A stretch of DNA of 33,977 nt from Pseudomonadota bacterium (GCA_021802945.1 JAJZRE010000020.1:9024-43000), one strand, 5' to 3'. Positions 15,080-24,378 are shown, numbered from the stretch's first letter. Made by a program: numbers and translations. Notes: generated by a model not told the origin, from the sequence alone.

Positions 15080-15844
15080 ATGCATTCCTCCAAGCACCCC
15101 GCCTCCAACGCTGCGGACCACAACGAACTGCTGGCCCGTTATACCCTGCATTCGCGGACGGAGATTGTCTTTCTGCTGCGCGGGATCCGGAAACGCAAGC
15201 TGCTGGTCAACATCGACCTGAAGGGCAGCCGGCAGATCATCGTCACCTCGGTGCTGGCGGTGAACGAGGCCAGCAACACGCTGATTCTCGATTGCGCCCG
15301 CGGCGACGCGCTCAACCAGGACCTGATGAGCGGCAAGGGCGCCGAGTTCGTGGCCCAGGTGGACGGCGTTTCCATCTCGTTCTCCACCGGGCCGGTGACC
15401 CTGGTCGAGTTCGAAAAACTGCCCGCGCTGCGCATCGCCCTGCCGAAGTCGCTGGTTCGCCTGCAGCGCCGCGAGCATTTCCGGGTACCGATGCCCATCG
15501 CCAATCCGGTGAAATGCATCGTGCCTTCGATGCCGGAAAACGAACCCGAGCCGATATCCACGCACATCGTGGATATCGGCTGCGGCGGCGTGGCCATCGC
15601 CGATACCAGCGGGCGCCTCGGCATGGAAACCGGCCGCATCCTGCGCGGCTGCAAGCTGCTTCTGCCCGAGAGCGACGCGATTTTCACCGACCTGGAAGTG
15701 CGCAACTCGGCGCAGATACGCCTGCAAAACGGGGCGTTTCAAACGCGCCTGGGCTGCATGTTCATTGACCTGCCCAACGACATGGCCGCCAGGTTGCAGC
15801 GCTTCGTCATGGATGTCGAGCGTGCAAGGCGAAACAGCCTCTGA
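15080..15844 (+). CDS. ycgR: YcgR-type PilZ protein, flagellar brake
   Basis: The 254-residue product has an N-terminal YcgR (PilZN) domain and a C-terminal PilZ domain. The c-di-GMP-binding RxxxR is R131-R135 in QRREHFRVP. The second motif is at Asp165, DIGCGG, where the usual Ser of (D/N)xSxxG is Gly167. In enterics YcgR bound to c-di-GMP contacts the motor/switch and slows rotation. The gene sits between the export-switch gene and cheV, within the filament operon. A perfect inverted repeat in the DNA lies over the second motif (see 15550-15580). Binding with Gly at the Ser position is likely but not certain. Confidence 0.9.
   Translation: MHSSKHPASNAADHNELLARYTLHSRTEIVFLLRGIRKRKLLVNIDLKGSRQIIVTSVLAVNEASNTLILDCARGDALNQDLMSGKGAEFVAQVDGVSISFSTGPVTLVEFEKLPALRIALPKSLVRLQRREHFRVPMPIANPVKCIVPSMPENEPEPISTHIVDIGCGGVAIADTSGRLGMETGRILRGCKLLLPESDAIFTDLEVRNSAQIRLQNGAFQTRLGCMFIDLPNDMAARLQRFVMDVERARRNSL
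15550..15580. repeat. Perfect 13-bp inverted repeat inside ycgR
   Basis: GCCGATATCCACG at 15550-15562 is the exact reverse complement of CGTGGATATCGGC at 15568-15580, with a five-base spacer. It lies within the coding sequence at the second PilZ motif. It would form a strong hairpin in the mRNA or a symmetric protein-binding site. No function is known. Confidence 0.7.
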
Positions 15845-15885
15845 CACGCGCATCCCCAACACGATTGATCCAAGGAGATCCCGCC

Positions 15886-16845
15886 ATGCAAACGATCCAG
15901 CAGGAAATTGACGAACGGACCAAGCTGACCAGTTCCAACAAGCTGGAGCTGCTGCTGTTTCGCCTGGGCGGGGACGCCGGCCTCGACCGCAGCGAACTGT
16001 TCGGCATCAATGTGTTCAAGATCCGCGAAATCATCCCCATGCCGGTCATCACGGCCGTCGCCGGCTCGCCCCCCCACATGATGGGCGTGGTCGACCTGCG
16101 CGGCCAGATCCTGCCGGTCATCGACCTGCCGGCCGTGGCGGGCTGCACCCCCCGCACCGGACTGAACATCCTGCTGATCACCGAGTATGCCCGCAGCACG
16201 CAGGCCTTTGCCGTCGAGTCGGTCGAGGACATCGTGCGCCTCGACTGGCGCCAGGTGCTGTCGGCCGAGGGCAACGGCGCGAGCGGCATGGTCACCAGCA
16301 TCGCCCGCCTGGACGGCGACCACAGCGAGCGCCTGGCACAGGTACTCGACGTGGAAACCATCCTGCGCCAGGTGATGCCGCCGAACGAGACGGACGTCTC
16401 CTCAAGCGGCGTGGGCCCGCAGGTCGAGATCAAGCCCGGCACCGTCATCCTGGCCGCCGACGATTCGCTGATCGCGCGCGCCATGATCGAACAGGGGCTC
16501 GACGCCATGGGCCTGCCCTACATCATGTGCAAGACCGGCAAGGAAGCCTGGGACCAGCTGCAGGCCATTTCCGCCAAGGCGCGGGACGAAGGCAAGACCG
16601 TGCGCGACCGGATCGCCCTGGTGCTCACCGACCTGGAAATGCCCGAGATGGATGGCTTCACGCTGACCCGCAACATCAAGCAGGATGCCCGATTCAGCTC
16701 CATTCCGGTGGTGATCCATTCCTCGCTGACCGGATCGACCAACGAGGCGCACATCCGGAAGGTCGGCGCGGATGCCTATGTGGCGAAATTCGTCGCGGAG
16801 GATCTGGCCACCGCGCTGCGGCAGGCGCTCGGCACGGTGCATTGA
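15886..16845 (+). CDS. cheV: Chemotaxis protein CheV (CheW-receiver fusion)
   Basis: The 319-residue product has an N-terminal CheW-like domain (FGINVFKIREII, MMGVVDLRGQILPVIDL) and a C-terminal receiver domain with ADDS at the acidic pocket, phospho-acceptor Asp249 in LTDLEMPEMDG, and Lys in YVAKFVAED. CheV couples receptors to CheA and may act as a phosphate sink or in adaptation. ATG 15886 has AAGGAG eight bases upstream. It follows ycgR and is the last plus-strand gene before the convergent fliE. cheW and cheA are not in the window. Confidence 0.93.
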   Translation: MQTIQQEIDERTKLTSSNKLELLLFRLGGDAGLDRSELFGINVFKIREIIPMPVITAVAGSPPHMMGVVDLRGQILPVIDLPAVAGCTPRTGLNILLITEYARSTQAFAVESVEDIVRLDWRQVLSAEGNGASGMVTSIARLDGDHSERLAQVLDVETILRQVMPPNETDVSSSGVGPQVEIKPGTVILAADDSLIARAMIEQGLDAMGLPYIMCKTGKEAWDQLQAISAKARDEGKTVRDRIALVLTDLEMPEMDGFTLTRNIKQDARFSSIPVVIHSSLTGSTNEAHIRKVGADAYVAKFVAEDLATALRQALGTVH

Positions 16846-16884
16846 GGTCCGGACGGCGCACCGCCATGGCGCAGGAGACCCGGC

Positions 16885-17226
16885 TTAAACGCCCATGTTC
16901 ATGATTTCCTGATACGCGGCCACCAGCTTGTTGCGCACCTGGACGGTCTGCTGCAGGGCGATGCTGGATTTCTGCAATGAAATCATGGCGTCGGACAGGC
17001 TGACGGTGGCGTCGCCCATTTCGAAACGCTGGGCGAGCTGCTGCGACTGCAGCTGGACCTGATTGACCTGGTCGAGCGAGGATTTCAGGGCAGACGAGAA
17101 ATCGACCGCGCCTGCGGCCCTGGCTTGCACGGGGGTGTCGGCCGCGGGGGTCGCGCGCGCCTGCGCGGCCTTCAGCTGCGCCACCATCGCTTCGATCCGG
17201 CTTGTGTCGATCGCTCCTATGCTCAT
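16885..17226 (-). CDS. fliE: Flagellar hook-basal body complex protein FliE
   Basis: The 113-residue product shows the FliE pattern: FSSALKSSLDQVNQVQLQSQ, FEMGDATVSLSDAMISLQKS, and the C-terminal VRNKLVAAYQEIMNMGV. FliE is exported and links the MS ring to the proximal rod and the export gate. AAAGGAGG lies shortly upstream of the ATG at 17226. The gene is divergent from fliF, with a 230-base regulatory region between them, the same arrangement as in E. coli. It converges on cheV with 39 bases between. Confidence 0.96.
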   Translation of the reverse strand: MSIGAIDTSRIEAMVAQLKAAQARATPAADTPVQARAAGAVDFSSALKSSLDQVNQVQLQSQQLAQRFEMGDATVSLSDAMISLQKSSIALQQTVQVRNKLVAAYQEIMNMGV

Positions 17227-17299
17227 CGCGTCCTCCTTTGCTCACCTCGCCCGCCGGGCGGATTTCCACGTGCCCACCTTATCAGTCCGGCGCCCAGCC

Positions 17300-17317
17300 A
17301 TAAGCACGATAAGCACG
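17300..17317. repeat. Tandem 9-bp direct repeat in the fliE-fliF divergent region
   Basis: ATAAGCACG occurs twice head to tail (17300-17308 and 17309-17317). Nearby, GGAAACC is repeated at 17318-17324 and 17344-17350. The 17227-17456 region is the only divergent intergenic region inside the flagellar cluster, so these may be binding sites of a flagellar master regulator. I see no convincing promoter boxes in it. Confidence 0.4.
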
Positions 17318-17456
17318 GGAAACCGGGTTCTTTTCCCCCGATCGGAAACCAGGGCACTGCCGATAATTCGGTCACAGGCGATATTTCCATGGGGTGCCCG
17401 CATGCATGCGGAAACCGACAACACGGCGGCCATGGCGCCAACACGATGGGGGCAGA

Positions 17457-19076
17457 ATGATGGCAGTTGAAGGTGAGATGGTGGTTCCGGCCAGCGTCAT
17501 GGACTTCACCCGCACGGCGGGCGGGCGGAAAATCATGCTGATGCTGGGCGTGGCCGCCGCCGTTGCAATCATGGGCGCGGTCTGGATGTGGGGCCAGCAG
17601 CCCGACTATCGCGTGCTGTTCTCGAACTTCAGCGACCGCGACGGCGGCGCGATAGTCGCCGAACTCGACAAAATGAACATCCCCTACAAATACTCCGAAG
17701 GGGGCGGCGCCCTGCTGGTTCCGGCCGACCGCGTCCATGACGCACGCCTGAAACTCGCTGCCCAGGGGCTGCCCAAGGGCGGCAATGTCGGCTTCGAGCT
17801 GATGGAGAACCAGCGGCTGGGCGCATCCCAGTTCCTCGAGCAGGTCAACTTCCAGCGCGCCATGGAAGGCGAGCTGGCGCGTTCGATCGAATCCCTCTCG
17901 GCCGTTCAGGCCGCGCGCGTGCACCTGGCCATGCCCAAGGACTCGGTGTTTGTCTCCGAACAGAAACAGCCGACCGCTTCGGTGCTGCTCAATCTGCACC
18001 CCGGCCGTGTTCTCGATGCCCAGCAGGTCAGTGCCATCGTGCATCTGGTCGCCAGCAGCGTCCCCGAGCTGTCGCCGAAGAATGTGACCATCGTCGACCA
18101 GAGCGGCAACCTGCTGTCCGAAACCGGCAAGTCGGCGGGCATCAACGGCATGGCCCCCAACCAGATCAAGTACGTCCAGGAACTGCAGCAAAGCGTCGTC
18201 CATCGGATCGAATCGATCATCACCCCGATCGTCGGCCCCAACAACGTCCGCGCCGAGGCGACCGCCGACGTCGATTTCTCGCACAGCGAGCAGGCAGTGG
18301 AATCCTACAAGCCGAACCAGACGCCGGATACGATGGCGATCCGCAGCCAGCAGACCAGCGAGTCGCTGAACGGCACCGCCAGCCCGGGCGGCGTGCCGGG
18401 CGCGCTCACCAACCAGCCGCCGGCACCCGCCACCGCACCGCTCACCGCGCCGGCCCAGAATGCCGCCGCACCGGCCGCAGCCGCGCCCGCCACCGCCACG
18501 CGCAAGGATGCGACCGTCAACTACGAAGTCGACAAGACCATCCAGTATGTCCAGCAGGGCAGCGGCGGGCTCAAGCGGCTGTCGGTCGCGGTGGTCGTCA
18601 ACTACAAGCAGGTCGTCGGCAAGGACGGAAAGGTGGCGATGAAGCCGCTTACCGAGGCCGAGACGGCCCAGATCACCAATCTGGTGAAGGAAGCCATGGG
18701 CTTCAATGCGGAGCGCGGCGACTCCGTCAACGTGGTGAACACGCCATTCGCCCGCGCGGAACCGGAAGTCATCCCCGAAGAGCCGTTCTGGAAGCAGCCG
18801 GAATACATCGAGATGGCCAAGTCGGCGGGCAAGTATCTGCTGATGGCGCTGGTCATGACGCTCCTGTATCTGCGCGTGCTCAAGCCGATGCTGAAGAAGC
18901 TGGCCGAAGCGTCCAAGGCGCCGCCGGCCCAGAGCCCGCAACTGCAGCACGCCATGGCGGCCCTGCCCGGCCAGCGCAACTACGAGGAGAACCTGACACG
19001 CGCACAACAAATGGCCAGCCAGGATCCGCGCGTGGTCGCCAACATCGTGAAAACCTGGGTGGGCAGCAATGAGTGA
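17457..19076 (+). CDS. fliF: Flagellar MS-ring protein FliF
   Basis: The 539-residue product has an N-terminal transmembrane segment (about residues 24-42, MLMLGVAAAVAIMGAVWMW), the periplasmic ring-building domains with YRVLFSNFSDRDGGAIV and ARVHLAMPKDSVF, a Pro/Ala-rich insertion around residues 320-345, and a second transmembrane segment near residue 465. The cytoplasmic C-terminal tail (about the last 55 residues, ending VVANIVKTWVGSNE) should bind FliG. ATG 17457 is chosen because GGGGG lies upstream and the conserved part begins soon after; the frame is open from 17394. First gene of the fliF-R operon; overlaps fliG by 8 bases. Confidence 0.97.
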   Translation: MMAVEGEMVVPASVMDFTRTAGGRKIMLMLGVAAAVAIMGAVWMWGQQPDYRVLFSNFSDRDGGAIVAELDKMNIPYKYSEGGGALLVPADRVHDARLKLAAQGLPKGGNVGFELMENQRLGASQFLEQVNFQRAMEGELARSIESLSAVQAARVHLAMPKDSVFVSEQKQPTASVLLNLHPGRVLDAQQVSAIVHLVASSVPELSPKNVTIVDQSGNLLSETGKSAGINGMAPNQIKYVQELQQSVVHRIESIITPIVGPNNVRAEATADVDFSHSEQAVESYKPNQTPDTMAIRSQQTSESLNGTASPGGVPGALTNQPPAPATAPLTAPAQNAAAPAAAAPATATRKDATVNYEVDKTIQYVQQGSGGLKRLSVAVVVNYKQVVGKDGKVAMKPLTEAETAQITNLVKEAMGFNAERGDSVNVVNTPFARAEPEVIPEEPFWKQPEYIEMAKSAGKYLLMALVMTLLYLRVLKPMLKKLAEASKAPPAQSPQLQHAMAALPGQRNYEENLTRAQQMASQDPRVVANIVKTWVGSNE

Positions 19077-20070
19077 CAACAACGGCGTCACCAAGGGCGC
19101 GATCCTGATGCTGGCGCTGGGCGAGCAGGGCGCCTCGGAAGTGATGAAGTACCTGGGACCGCGCGAAGTCCAGAAGCTCGGCGAGGCCATGACCAGCATG
19201 AAGGCCATTCCGCAGGAAACGGTCGAGAGCGTGCTGCAGGACTTCAATAGGGTGGCCGACCAGAATTCGTCGCTGGGCCTGGATTCGAACGACTATATCC
19301 GCACCGTTCTCAAGAATGCGCTGGGCGAGGACAAGGCCATGTCGCTGCTGAACCGCATCCTCGGCGGCGGCGGCGATGCCAGCGGCATCGAAAGCCTGAA
19401 GTGGATGGATGCCGAATCGGTGGCCGACCTCATCCACAATGAACACCCGCAGACCATCGCGACCATCCTCGTCCACCTCGAGCGCGACCAGGCCTGCGAG
19501 GTGCTGAACTGCTTCACCGAGCGCCTGCGCAACGACGTGCTGCTGCGCATCGCCACGCTCTCCGGCGTGCAGCCTGCCGCGCTGCGCGAACTGAACGACG
19601 TGCTGACCAAATTGCTGTCCGGAAGCGACGTGCTGAAGAAACAGCCGATGGGTGGCACCCGCGCGGCGGCCGACATTCTCAACTTCATGAGCGGCGACAA
19701 CGAATCCGCCGCCATGGAGTATCTGAAAAGCTACGATCCCGAGATGGCGCAGAAGATCATGGACGAGATGTTCGTGTTCGAGAACATCATGGACATCGAG
19801 GACCGCGGCATCCAGCTGCTTCTGCGCGAGGTGCAGTCCGACTCGCTCATCATCGCGCTCAAGGGCGCGTCGGAAGGCATGCGCGAGAAGATCTTCAAGA
19901 ACATGTCGCAGCGTGCCGCCGAGATGATGCGGGAAGATCTCGAGTCCAAGGGCCCGGTGCGGCTGTCCGAAGTCGAGGCGCAGCAGAAGGAAATCCTGGT
20001 GATCGTCCGCCGCCTGGCCGACGAAGGCCAGATCTCGCTCGGCGCGAAAGGGGAAGAACAATATGTCTAG
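19069..20070 (+). CDS. fliG: Flagellar motor switch protein FliG
   Basis: The 333-residue product shows FliG N, middle and C-terminal domains. The EHPQT motif of the middle domain is at residues 125-129. The C-terminal torque-helix region reads MFVFENIMDIEDRGIQLLLR, with the charged residues that interact with MotA. The length matches the family. It forms the upper C ring, bound to FliF above and FliM below. It overlaps both fliF (8 bases) and fliH (8 bases). Confidence 0.98.
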   Translation: MSDNNGVTKGAILMLALGEQGASEVMKYLGPREVQKLGEAMTSMKAIPQETVESVLQDFNRVADQNSSLGLDSNDYIRTVLKNALGEDKAMSLLNRILGGGGDASGIESLKWMDAESVADLIHNEHPQTIATILVHLERDQACEVLNCFTERLRNDVLLRIATLSGVQPAALRELNDVLTKLLSGSDVLKKQPMGGTRAAADILNFMSGDNESAAMEYLKSYDPEMAQKIMDEMFVFENIMDIEDRGIQLLLREVQSDSLIIALKGASEGMREKIFKNMSQRAAEMMREDLESKGPVRLSEVEAQQKEILVIVRRLADEGQISLGAKGEEQYV

Positions 20071-20695
20071 CGTCATCTCCAGTCTGGATCAGGCTGCCTG
20101 CCAGCCCTGGGAGATGACCAGTTTCGACCCCCATCCGGTGAAGAACCCCGCACATGCCGCCGTCGTGCTGCCCACGATCGAGCAGATCAGCGCGATCGAG
20201 GAGCAGGCACGACAGGAAGGCTTTCACGCCGGCCATGCCGAAGGGCTCGCAGCCGGGCGCCAGGAGGCCGCACGCGAAGCCGCACGCCTGCGCGATTTGG
20301 CCGAGGCCTTCTCGGTCGAGGTCGGCAAGGCCGATGAAACCATCTCGCGGCAGGTGCTCGACCTGTCGGTCGACCTTGCCCGTGCGCTGCTGAAATCGGC
20401 GCTGGCGATCCGCCCCGAGCTGGTCATCCCGATCGTGAAGGAGGCGGTGCGCTACCTGCCGGCATTGCACCAGCCGGCGCTGTTGTACCTGAATCCCGAG
20501 GACGCCGTCCTGGTCCGGGATCGGATCGGCGACGAGCTGGCCAAACTGGGCTGGCAGCTGGCCGACGACACGCAGCTCGAATGCGGCGGTTGTCGCGTGG
20601 ACACCGCCAGCAACCAGATCGACGCCTCCCTGCCCACCCGCTGGCAACGCCTGACCGCCGCGCTGAGCAAGCAATCGGACTGGCTCGCAGACTGA
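20063..20695 (+). CDS. fliH: Flagellar assembly protein FliH
   Basis: The 210-residue product has the FliH pattern: a Trp-containing N-terminal region (CQPWEMTSF) that would anchor to FlhA or FliN, a coiled coil with the GxxxG-type repeats [15 protein letters not shown], and a C-terminal globular region ([19 protein letters not shown]). It is the stator-like regulator of the FliI ATPase. Start at 20063 overlaps fliG; its stop shares a base with the fliI start. Confidence 0.93.
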   Translation: MSSVISSLDQAACQPWEMTSFDPHPVKNPAHAAVVLPTIEQISAIEEQARQEGFHAGHAEGLAAGRQEAAREAARLRDLAEAFSVEVGKADETISRQVLDLSVDLARALLKSALAIRPELVIPIVKEAVRYLPALHQPALLYLNPEDAVLVRDRIGDELAKLGWQLADDTQLECGGCRVDTASNQIDASLPTRWQRLTAALSKQSDWLAD

Positions 20696-22095
20696 TGAAT
20701 GCCCAGCCGCACAGCGCCCGCTGGCATGCCTATCTGAAGGATTGCAGGGAACTGCTCGCCATCGCGGAGCCGATGCAGGTGTCGGGGCGCGTCACCCGCG
20801 TCGCCGGGCTGGTCATGGAAGCGGTCGGGCTGAAGCTGCCGGTCGGCAGCGCATGCACCGTGCCGTTGCCGAATGGTTCGCAGCTGGAAGCCGAAGTGGT
20901 GGGCTTCGCCGGCGACCATCTCTACCTGATGCCCCAAAGCGACATCGAGGGGCTCGTTCCGGGCGCCCGCGTATTCCCGGTGGAAGTGATCCCCACCCTG
21001 CCCGGCCTCGGCCAGGTCGGCCATCCGCGCCGCCGCCCGAGCGACCGCACCCGCCATCTGCCGGTCGGCGATGCCCTGCTGGGCCGCGTGCTCGACAGCC
21101 GGGGGTGCCCGCTCGATCACCTCGGCCCGCTGCTGACCACTGCCACCGCCCCCTTGAGCAACCGTGCCGCCAACCCGCTGTCGCGCGCCCCGATCACCGA
21201 CATCCTCGACGTCGGCGTGCGTGCGATCAACAGCATGCTGACGGTCGGGCGCGGCCAGCGCATGGGGCTGTTCGCCGGCTCCGGCGTCGGCAAGAGCGTG
21301 CTGCTGGGGATGATGGCGCGCTACACCAGCGCCGACGTGATCGTGGTCGGCCTGATCGGCGAACGCGGCCGCGAGGTCAAGGAGTTCATCGAACAGATCC
21401 TCGGCGAGGAAGGCCTGGCGCGCGCCGTCGTGGTGGCCGCCCCGGCCGACACCCCGCCGCTGATGCGGATGCAGGGCGCGGCCTATGCCACGGCCATCGC
21501 CGAACATTTCCGTGACCAGGGCAAGAACGTCCTGCTGATCATGGACTCGCTCACCCGCTATGCCATGGCGCAGCGCGAAATCGCCCTGGCCATCGGCGAG
21601 CCGCCGGCCACCAAGGGCTATCCGCCTTCGGTGTTCGCCAAGCTGCCGGCGCTGGTCGAGCGCACCGGCAACGGCAAGCCGGGCGGCGGCTCGATCACCG
21701 CCTTCTATACCGTGCTGACCGAGGGCGACGACCAGCAGGACCCGATCGCCGATGCGGCGCGCGCCATTCTCGACGGCCACATCGTGCTCGATCGCGCGCT
21801 GGCCGAGAGCGGCCACTACCCGGCCATCAACATCGAACAGTCGATCAGCCGCGTGATGCAGAACATCACCACGCCGGAGCACCAGCAGCTCGCGCGGCGC
21901 CTGAAGAAACTCTATTCGCGCTACGAGCGCAGCCGCGACCTGATCAACGTCGGCGCCTATGCCGCAGGCACCGACCCGCTGCTGGACGAGGCCATCCGCC
22001 TGCAGACCGCCTTCGAGGCCTTCCTGCAGCAGAACATTTCCGAACGTTCCGACGCCCGGTCAAGCCTGGCCGAGCTCGAAGCCCTGTTCAACTGA
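20695..22095 (+). CDS. fliI: Flagellum-specific export ATPase FliI
   Basis: The 466-residue product is an F1-beta-like ATPase. Walker A is GSGVGKS at residues 195-201 and the Walker B region reads [37 protein letters not shown] is the type III ATPase signature. It powers unfolding and delivery of flagellar substrates with FliH and FliJ. ATG 20695 overlaps the fliH TGA by one base (TGATG), which decides the start over the longer open frame from 20581. Confidence 0.98.
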   Translation: MNAQPHSARWHAYLKDCRELLAIAEPMQVSGRVTRVAGLVMEAVGLKLPVGSACTVPLPNGSQLEAEVVGFAGDHLYLMPQSDIEGLVPGARVFPVEVIPTLPGLGQVGHPRRRPSDRTRHLPVGDALLGRVLDSRGCPLDHLGPLLTTATAPLSNRAANPLSRAPITDILDVGVRAINSMLTVGRGQRMGLFAGSGVGKSVLLGMMARYTSADVIVVGLIGERGREVKEFIEQILGEEGLARAVVVAAPADTPPLMRMQGAAYATAIAEHFRDQGKNVLLIMDSLTRYAMAQREIALAIGEPPATKGYPPSVFAKLPALVERTGNGKPGGGSITAFYTVLTEGDDQQDPIADAARAILDGHIVLDRALAESGHYPAINIEQSISRVMQNITTPEHQQLARRLKKLYSRYERSRDLINVGAYAAGTDPLLDEAIRLQTAFEAFLQQNISERSDARSSLAELEALFN

Positions 22096-22120
22096 ACCCA
22101 GCGAGCGACAGACACCTTCA

Positions 22121-22570
22121 ATGGCAAACCCTTCCGCACTCCACACCCTGATCGATCTTGCGAACAAGGAGACCGACGAGGCCGCCAGAATTCTCGGCCT
22201 CGCGTTGCGCACCGGCGAGGAAGCGGAGCAGAAACTCGACCTGCTGATGCAATACCGCGACGACTACGCCGCCCGCTGCCAGTCGACCCTGGCCAGCGGA
22301 ATCAGCACGACGCAGCTCAACAACTTCCGGGTCTTCATGCTGAAACTCGAGCACGCCATCGCCGGCCAGAAAAAGGTCGTCGGCGAGGCCCGGCAGAAGA
22401 CCGCCCAGGCACGCGCCGCCTGGCAGGCCTGCGAGCAGAAGAAGATGGCCTTCGTCACGCTGGCCGAACGGGCAAACAGGGAACAGTCGCGCCGCGAGCT
22501 GTGGCGCGACCAGAAGCAGAACGACGAGCACGCCGCCCGGCGTTCGCAGGCCAAGAGAACCCTTTCCTGA
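22121..22570 (+). CDS. fliJ: Flagellar export protein FliJ
   Basis: The 149-residue product is one long charged coiled coil, as in FliJ (KLDLLMQYRDDYAARCQ, LNNFRVFMLKLEHAI, VTLAERANREQSRRELWRD). FliJ acts as the central stalk of the FliHIJ ATPase ring and as a chaperone escort. The size is typical. It follows fliI by 25 bases and precedes fliK. ATG 22121 is chosen from the family start pattern; the longer open frame from 21959 is within fliI. Confidence 0.92.
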   Translation: MANPSALHTLIDLANKETDEAARILGLALRTGEEAEQKLDLLMQYRDDYAARCQSTLASGISTTQLNNFRVFMLKLEHAIAGQKKVVGEARQKTAQARAAWQACEQKKMAFVTLAERANREQSRRELWRDQKQNDEHAARRSQAKRTLS

Positions 22571-22586
22571 GACAGGACAAGACACC

Positions 22587-23762
22587 ATGAACGCGACCCC
22601 CACCCATCTCACGCCCGCCCGGGCGGGTCAGGCTTCGCCGCAGGCCGGCAAGGAAGCCACGTCCCCGGACGTTCCGTTCAGTCAGGTGCTGTCCAGTGAA
22701 ATTGCCCAGAGCCGCAAAAGCGATGCGGCCAGGGAAAATGACGATACCGGCGCGGAGGCCGGCTCCGACGCCCAGGCCGCCAGCCCGGCCGCAGGCAAGA
22801 CGGATGCCGCGCAGCGCGCCAAGGCGGGCGAGGACGCCACGCAGGCGCCCCGTACCGCGGCGCCGGATGAACTTGCCGCGGTCGCGCCGGAAGCCCTGCT
22901 GGGTCTGCCCATCAGCCCGGATGCGCTCAAGACCGCGCCCGCCGCCGTCGGAACGCAGGGCGCCGCCACGGAGGCGGCGTCCGCCCCGGGTGCGCCTGCC
23001 GTGCCCGTCCTGGCTGCGCCCACGGAACGCGCCATTGCGATCCCGCAGGCTGGCCAGCGCGCGGTTGATGCGCGCGCCGCGCAACAAGCCGATTTAGCGC
23101 GCCCCGGCCGGCAGGCGCTGCACACCGCCACGGCAGAAGACCGGGCCGCAGCCACGCCCACGGCAACGGACCCCGCCCTGCCCTTCGCCGATCGCCTGGC
23201 GGCCGCCTTGCGGGGCGAATCCGCGAAGCCGGGGGAGATCCCGGCGGAGCTCACGGACAACCCCGCCCTGCGCGCCGCGGCGCACGCGCCGCTCGCGGCA
23301 CAACGCTCGCCGGCCGACCCCGCGTCGCCCCGGCTGGCGCCGACGGTCGGAACGGCCGCCTGGGGCCAGGCCCTCGGCGAAAAACTGGTCTGGATGGCGG
23401 CGGGCTCCCAGCAGACCGCCTCGATCACGCTCAATCCGCCCAACCTGGGCCCGCTGCAGATCGTGCTGCATGTCACCAACGACCAGGCCACGGCCAGCTT
23501 CTTCTCGGCCCAGCCCGAAGTCCGCCACGCGCTGGAATCCGCCTTTCCCCGGCTGCGTGAAATGATGAACGACGCCGGGATCCAGCTGGGGCAGGCCTCT
23601 GTCAGCGCAGACACGCCGCAGCAGAACGACGCCCACGACCGCCAGGCACAACGCCTCGCGCCGGCGTTTCCCGGCACCGGCCTCGCCGCGTCGGGCGACC
23701 TGCCGGCCGCCCACGTTCCGGAACCGCGGGCCGGGCGTGGCCTGGTCGATACCTTCGCCTGA
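22587..23762 (+). CDS. fliK: Flagellar hook-length control protein FliK
   Basis: The 391-residue product has a long Ala/Pro/Thr-rich N-terminal region, low in aromatic residues, as expected of the molecular ruler. The Flg_hook C-terminal domain begins near residue 255 and contains SITLNPPNLGPLQIVLHV followed by FSAQPEVRHALESAFPRLRE. FliK is exported and measures hook length, then contacts FlhB to switch export to filament proteins. The N-terminal half is probably fast-evolving. It lies 16 bases after fliJ; a second FliK-like gene lies at 13718-14794. Confidence 0.93.
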   Translation: MNATPTHLTPARAGQASPQAGKEATSPDVPFSQVLSSEIAQSRKSDAARENDDTGAEAGSDAQAASPAAGKTDAAQRAKAGEDATQAPRTAAPDELAAVAPEALLGLPISPDALKTAPAAVGTQGAATEAASAPGAPAVPVLAAPTERAIAIPQAGQRAVDARAAQQADLARPGRQALHTATAEDRAAATPTATDPALPFADRLAAALRGESAKPGEIPAELTDNPALRAAAHAPLAAQRSPADPASPRLAPTVGTAAWGQALGEKLVWMAAGSQQTASITLNPPNLGPLQIVLHVTNDQATASFFSAQPEVRHALESAFPRLREMMNDAGIQLGQASVSADTPQQNDAHDRQAQRLAPAFPGTGLAASGDLPAAHVPEPRAGRGLVDTFA

Positions 23763-23889
23763 CCCGGTCGCGCACGACATCGAACGATATGCGTGCCTTT
23801 TCCCCCTCTTTTTCAGGCATCGGCGCCGCGGGTTTGTTTCGATAATGACGAACATCCGCTCCCCATTGCGCCTATAGAGGAACGCATCC

Positions 23890-24378
23890 ATGGCCGAACC
23901 TGCCGTACCCATCGAAGCCGTCGACGACGCCGAAGCCGCCCCGGCCGGGAAATCGAGGAAGAAGCTGCTCGTCGTCATCATTGCCCTCGTGGTTCTGACG
24001 GGCGGTGGCGCCGGCGTGTGGTATTTCACCCAGGGCGGCCATGCTGCCAAGGAGGCCCCACCCCAGAAGGTGCCGGTATATCTGGCGCTCGACACGTTTA
24101 CCGTCAATCTTCAGGGCGGCGAACAATATCTGCAGACCGACCTCACCCTCCAGGTGGCCGACCAGGCCCAGGCCGATGCGATCAAGGTGCACATGCCGCG
24201 CGTCCGCAGCCGCCTGCTGACCCTGCTCTCCGGCAAGCAGGCCGATGAACTGGCTTCGGCCACGGACAAGAAAAAGCTGGCGCAGGAAATCCTGGCACAG
24301 GTGAAACAGCCGTTCGATCCCAACGGAAAGCCTCAGCAGGTCGACGACGTCCTGTTCACTTCATTCGTGATCCAGTAA
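23890..24378 (+). CDS. fliL: Flagellar basal body-associated protein FliL
   Basis: The 162-residue product has a short acidic N terminus, one transmembrane helix at residues 26-46 (LLVVIIALVVLTGGGAG), and a periplasmic domain with YLALDTFTVNLQGGEQYLQTD and FTSFVIQ at the C terminus, typical of FliL. It surrounds the stator units. The gap to fliK (127 bases) is the largest within the fliF-R run and holds a T-rich stretch but no clear promoter or terminator. It is followed by fliM after seven bases. Confidence 0.94.
   Translation: MAEPAVPIEAVDDAEAAPAGKSRKKLLVVIIALVVLTGGGAGVWYFTQGGHAAKEAPPQKVPVYLALDTFTVNLQGGEQYLQTDLTLQVADQAQADAIKVHMPRVRSRLLTLLSGKQADELASATDKKKLAQEILAQVKQPFDPNGKPQQVDDVLFTSFVIQ

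Noticed and set aside
17359-17366. Perfect sigma-28 -10 octamer GCCGATAA upstream of fliF
   Set aside because: At the 11-base spacing the -35 position reads GATCGGAA, which does not match TAAAGTTT, and fliF is normally not a late gene.
17392-17405. Possible sigma-54 promoter (GG-N10-GC) upstream of fliF
   Set aside because: Only the GG and GC dinucleotides fit; the surrounding TGGCAC and TTGC context is poor, and such matches are common in GC-rich DNA.
17223-19247. 674-residue open frame on the minus strand opposite fliF
   Set aside because: It is antisense to a certain gene, has low-complexity His/Gly/Arg-rich sequence, and reflects GC-rich codon bias.
23763-23889. Possible promoter or terminator in the fliK-fliL gap
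   Set aside because: A T-rich stretch and TTCGATAA are present, but no stem precedes the T-rich run and no -35 box lies at the right distance.
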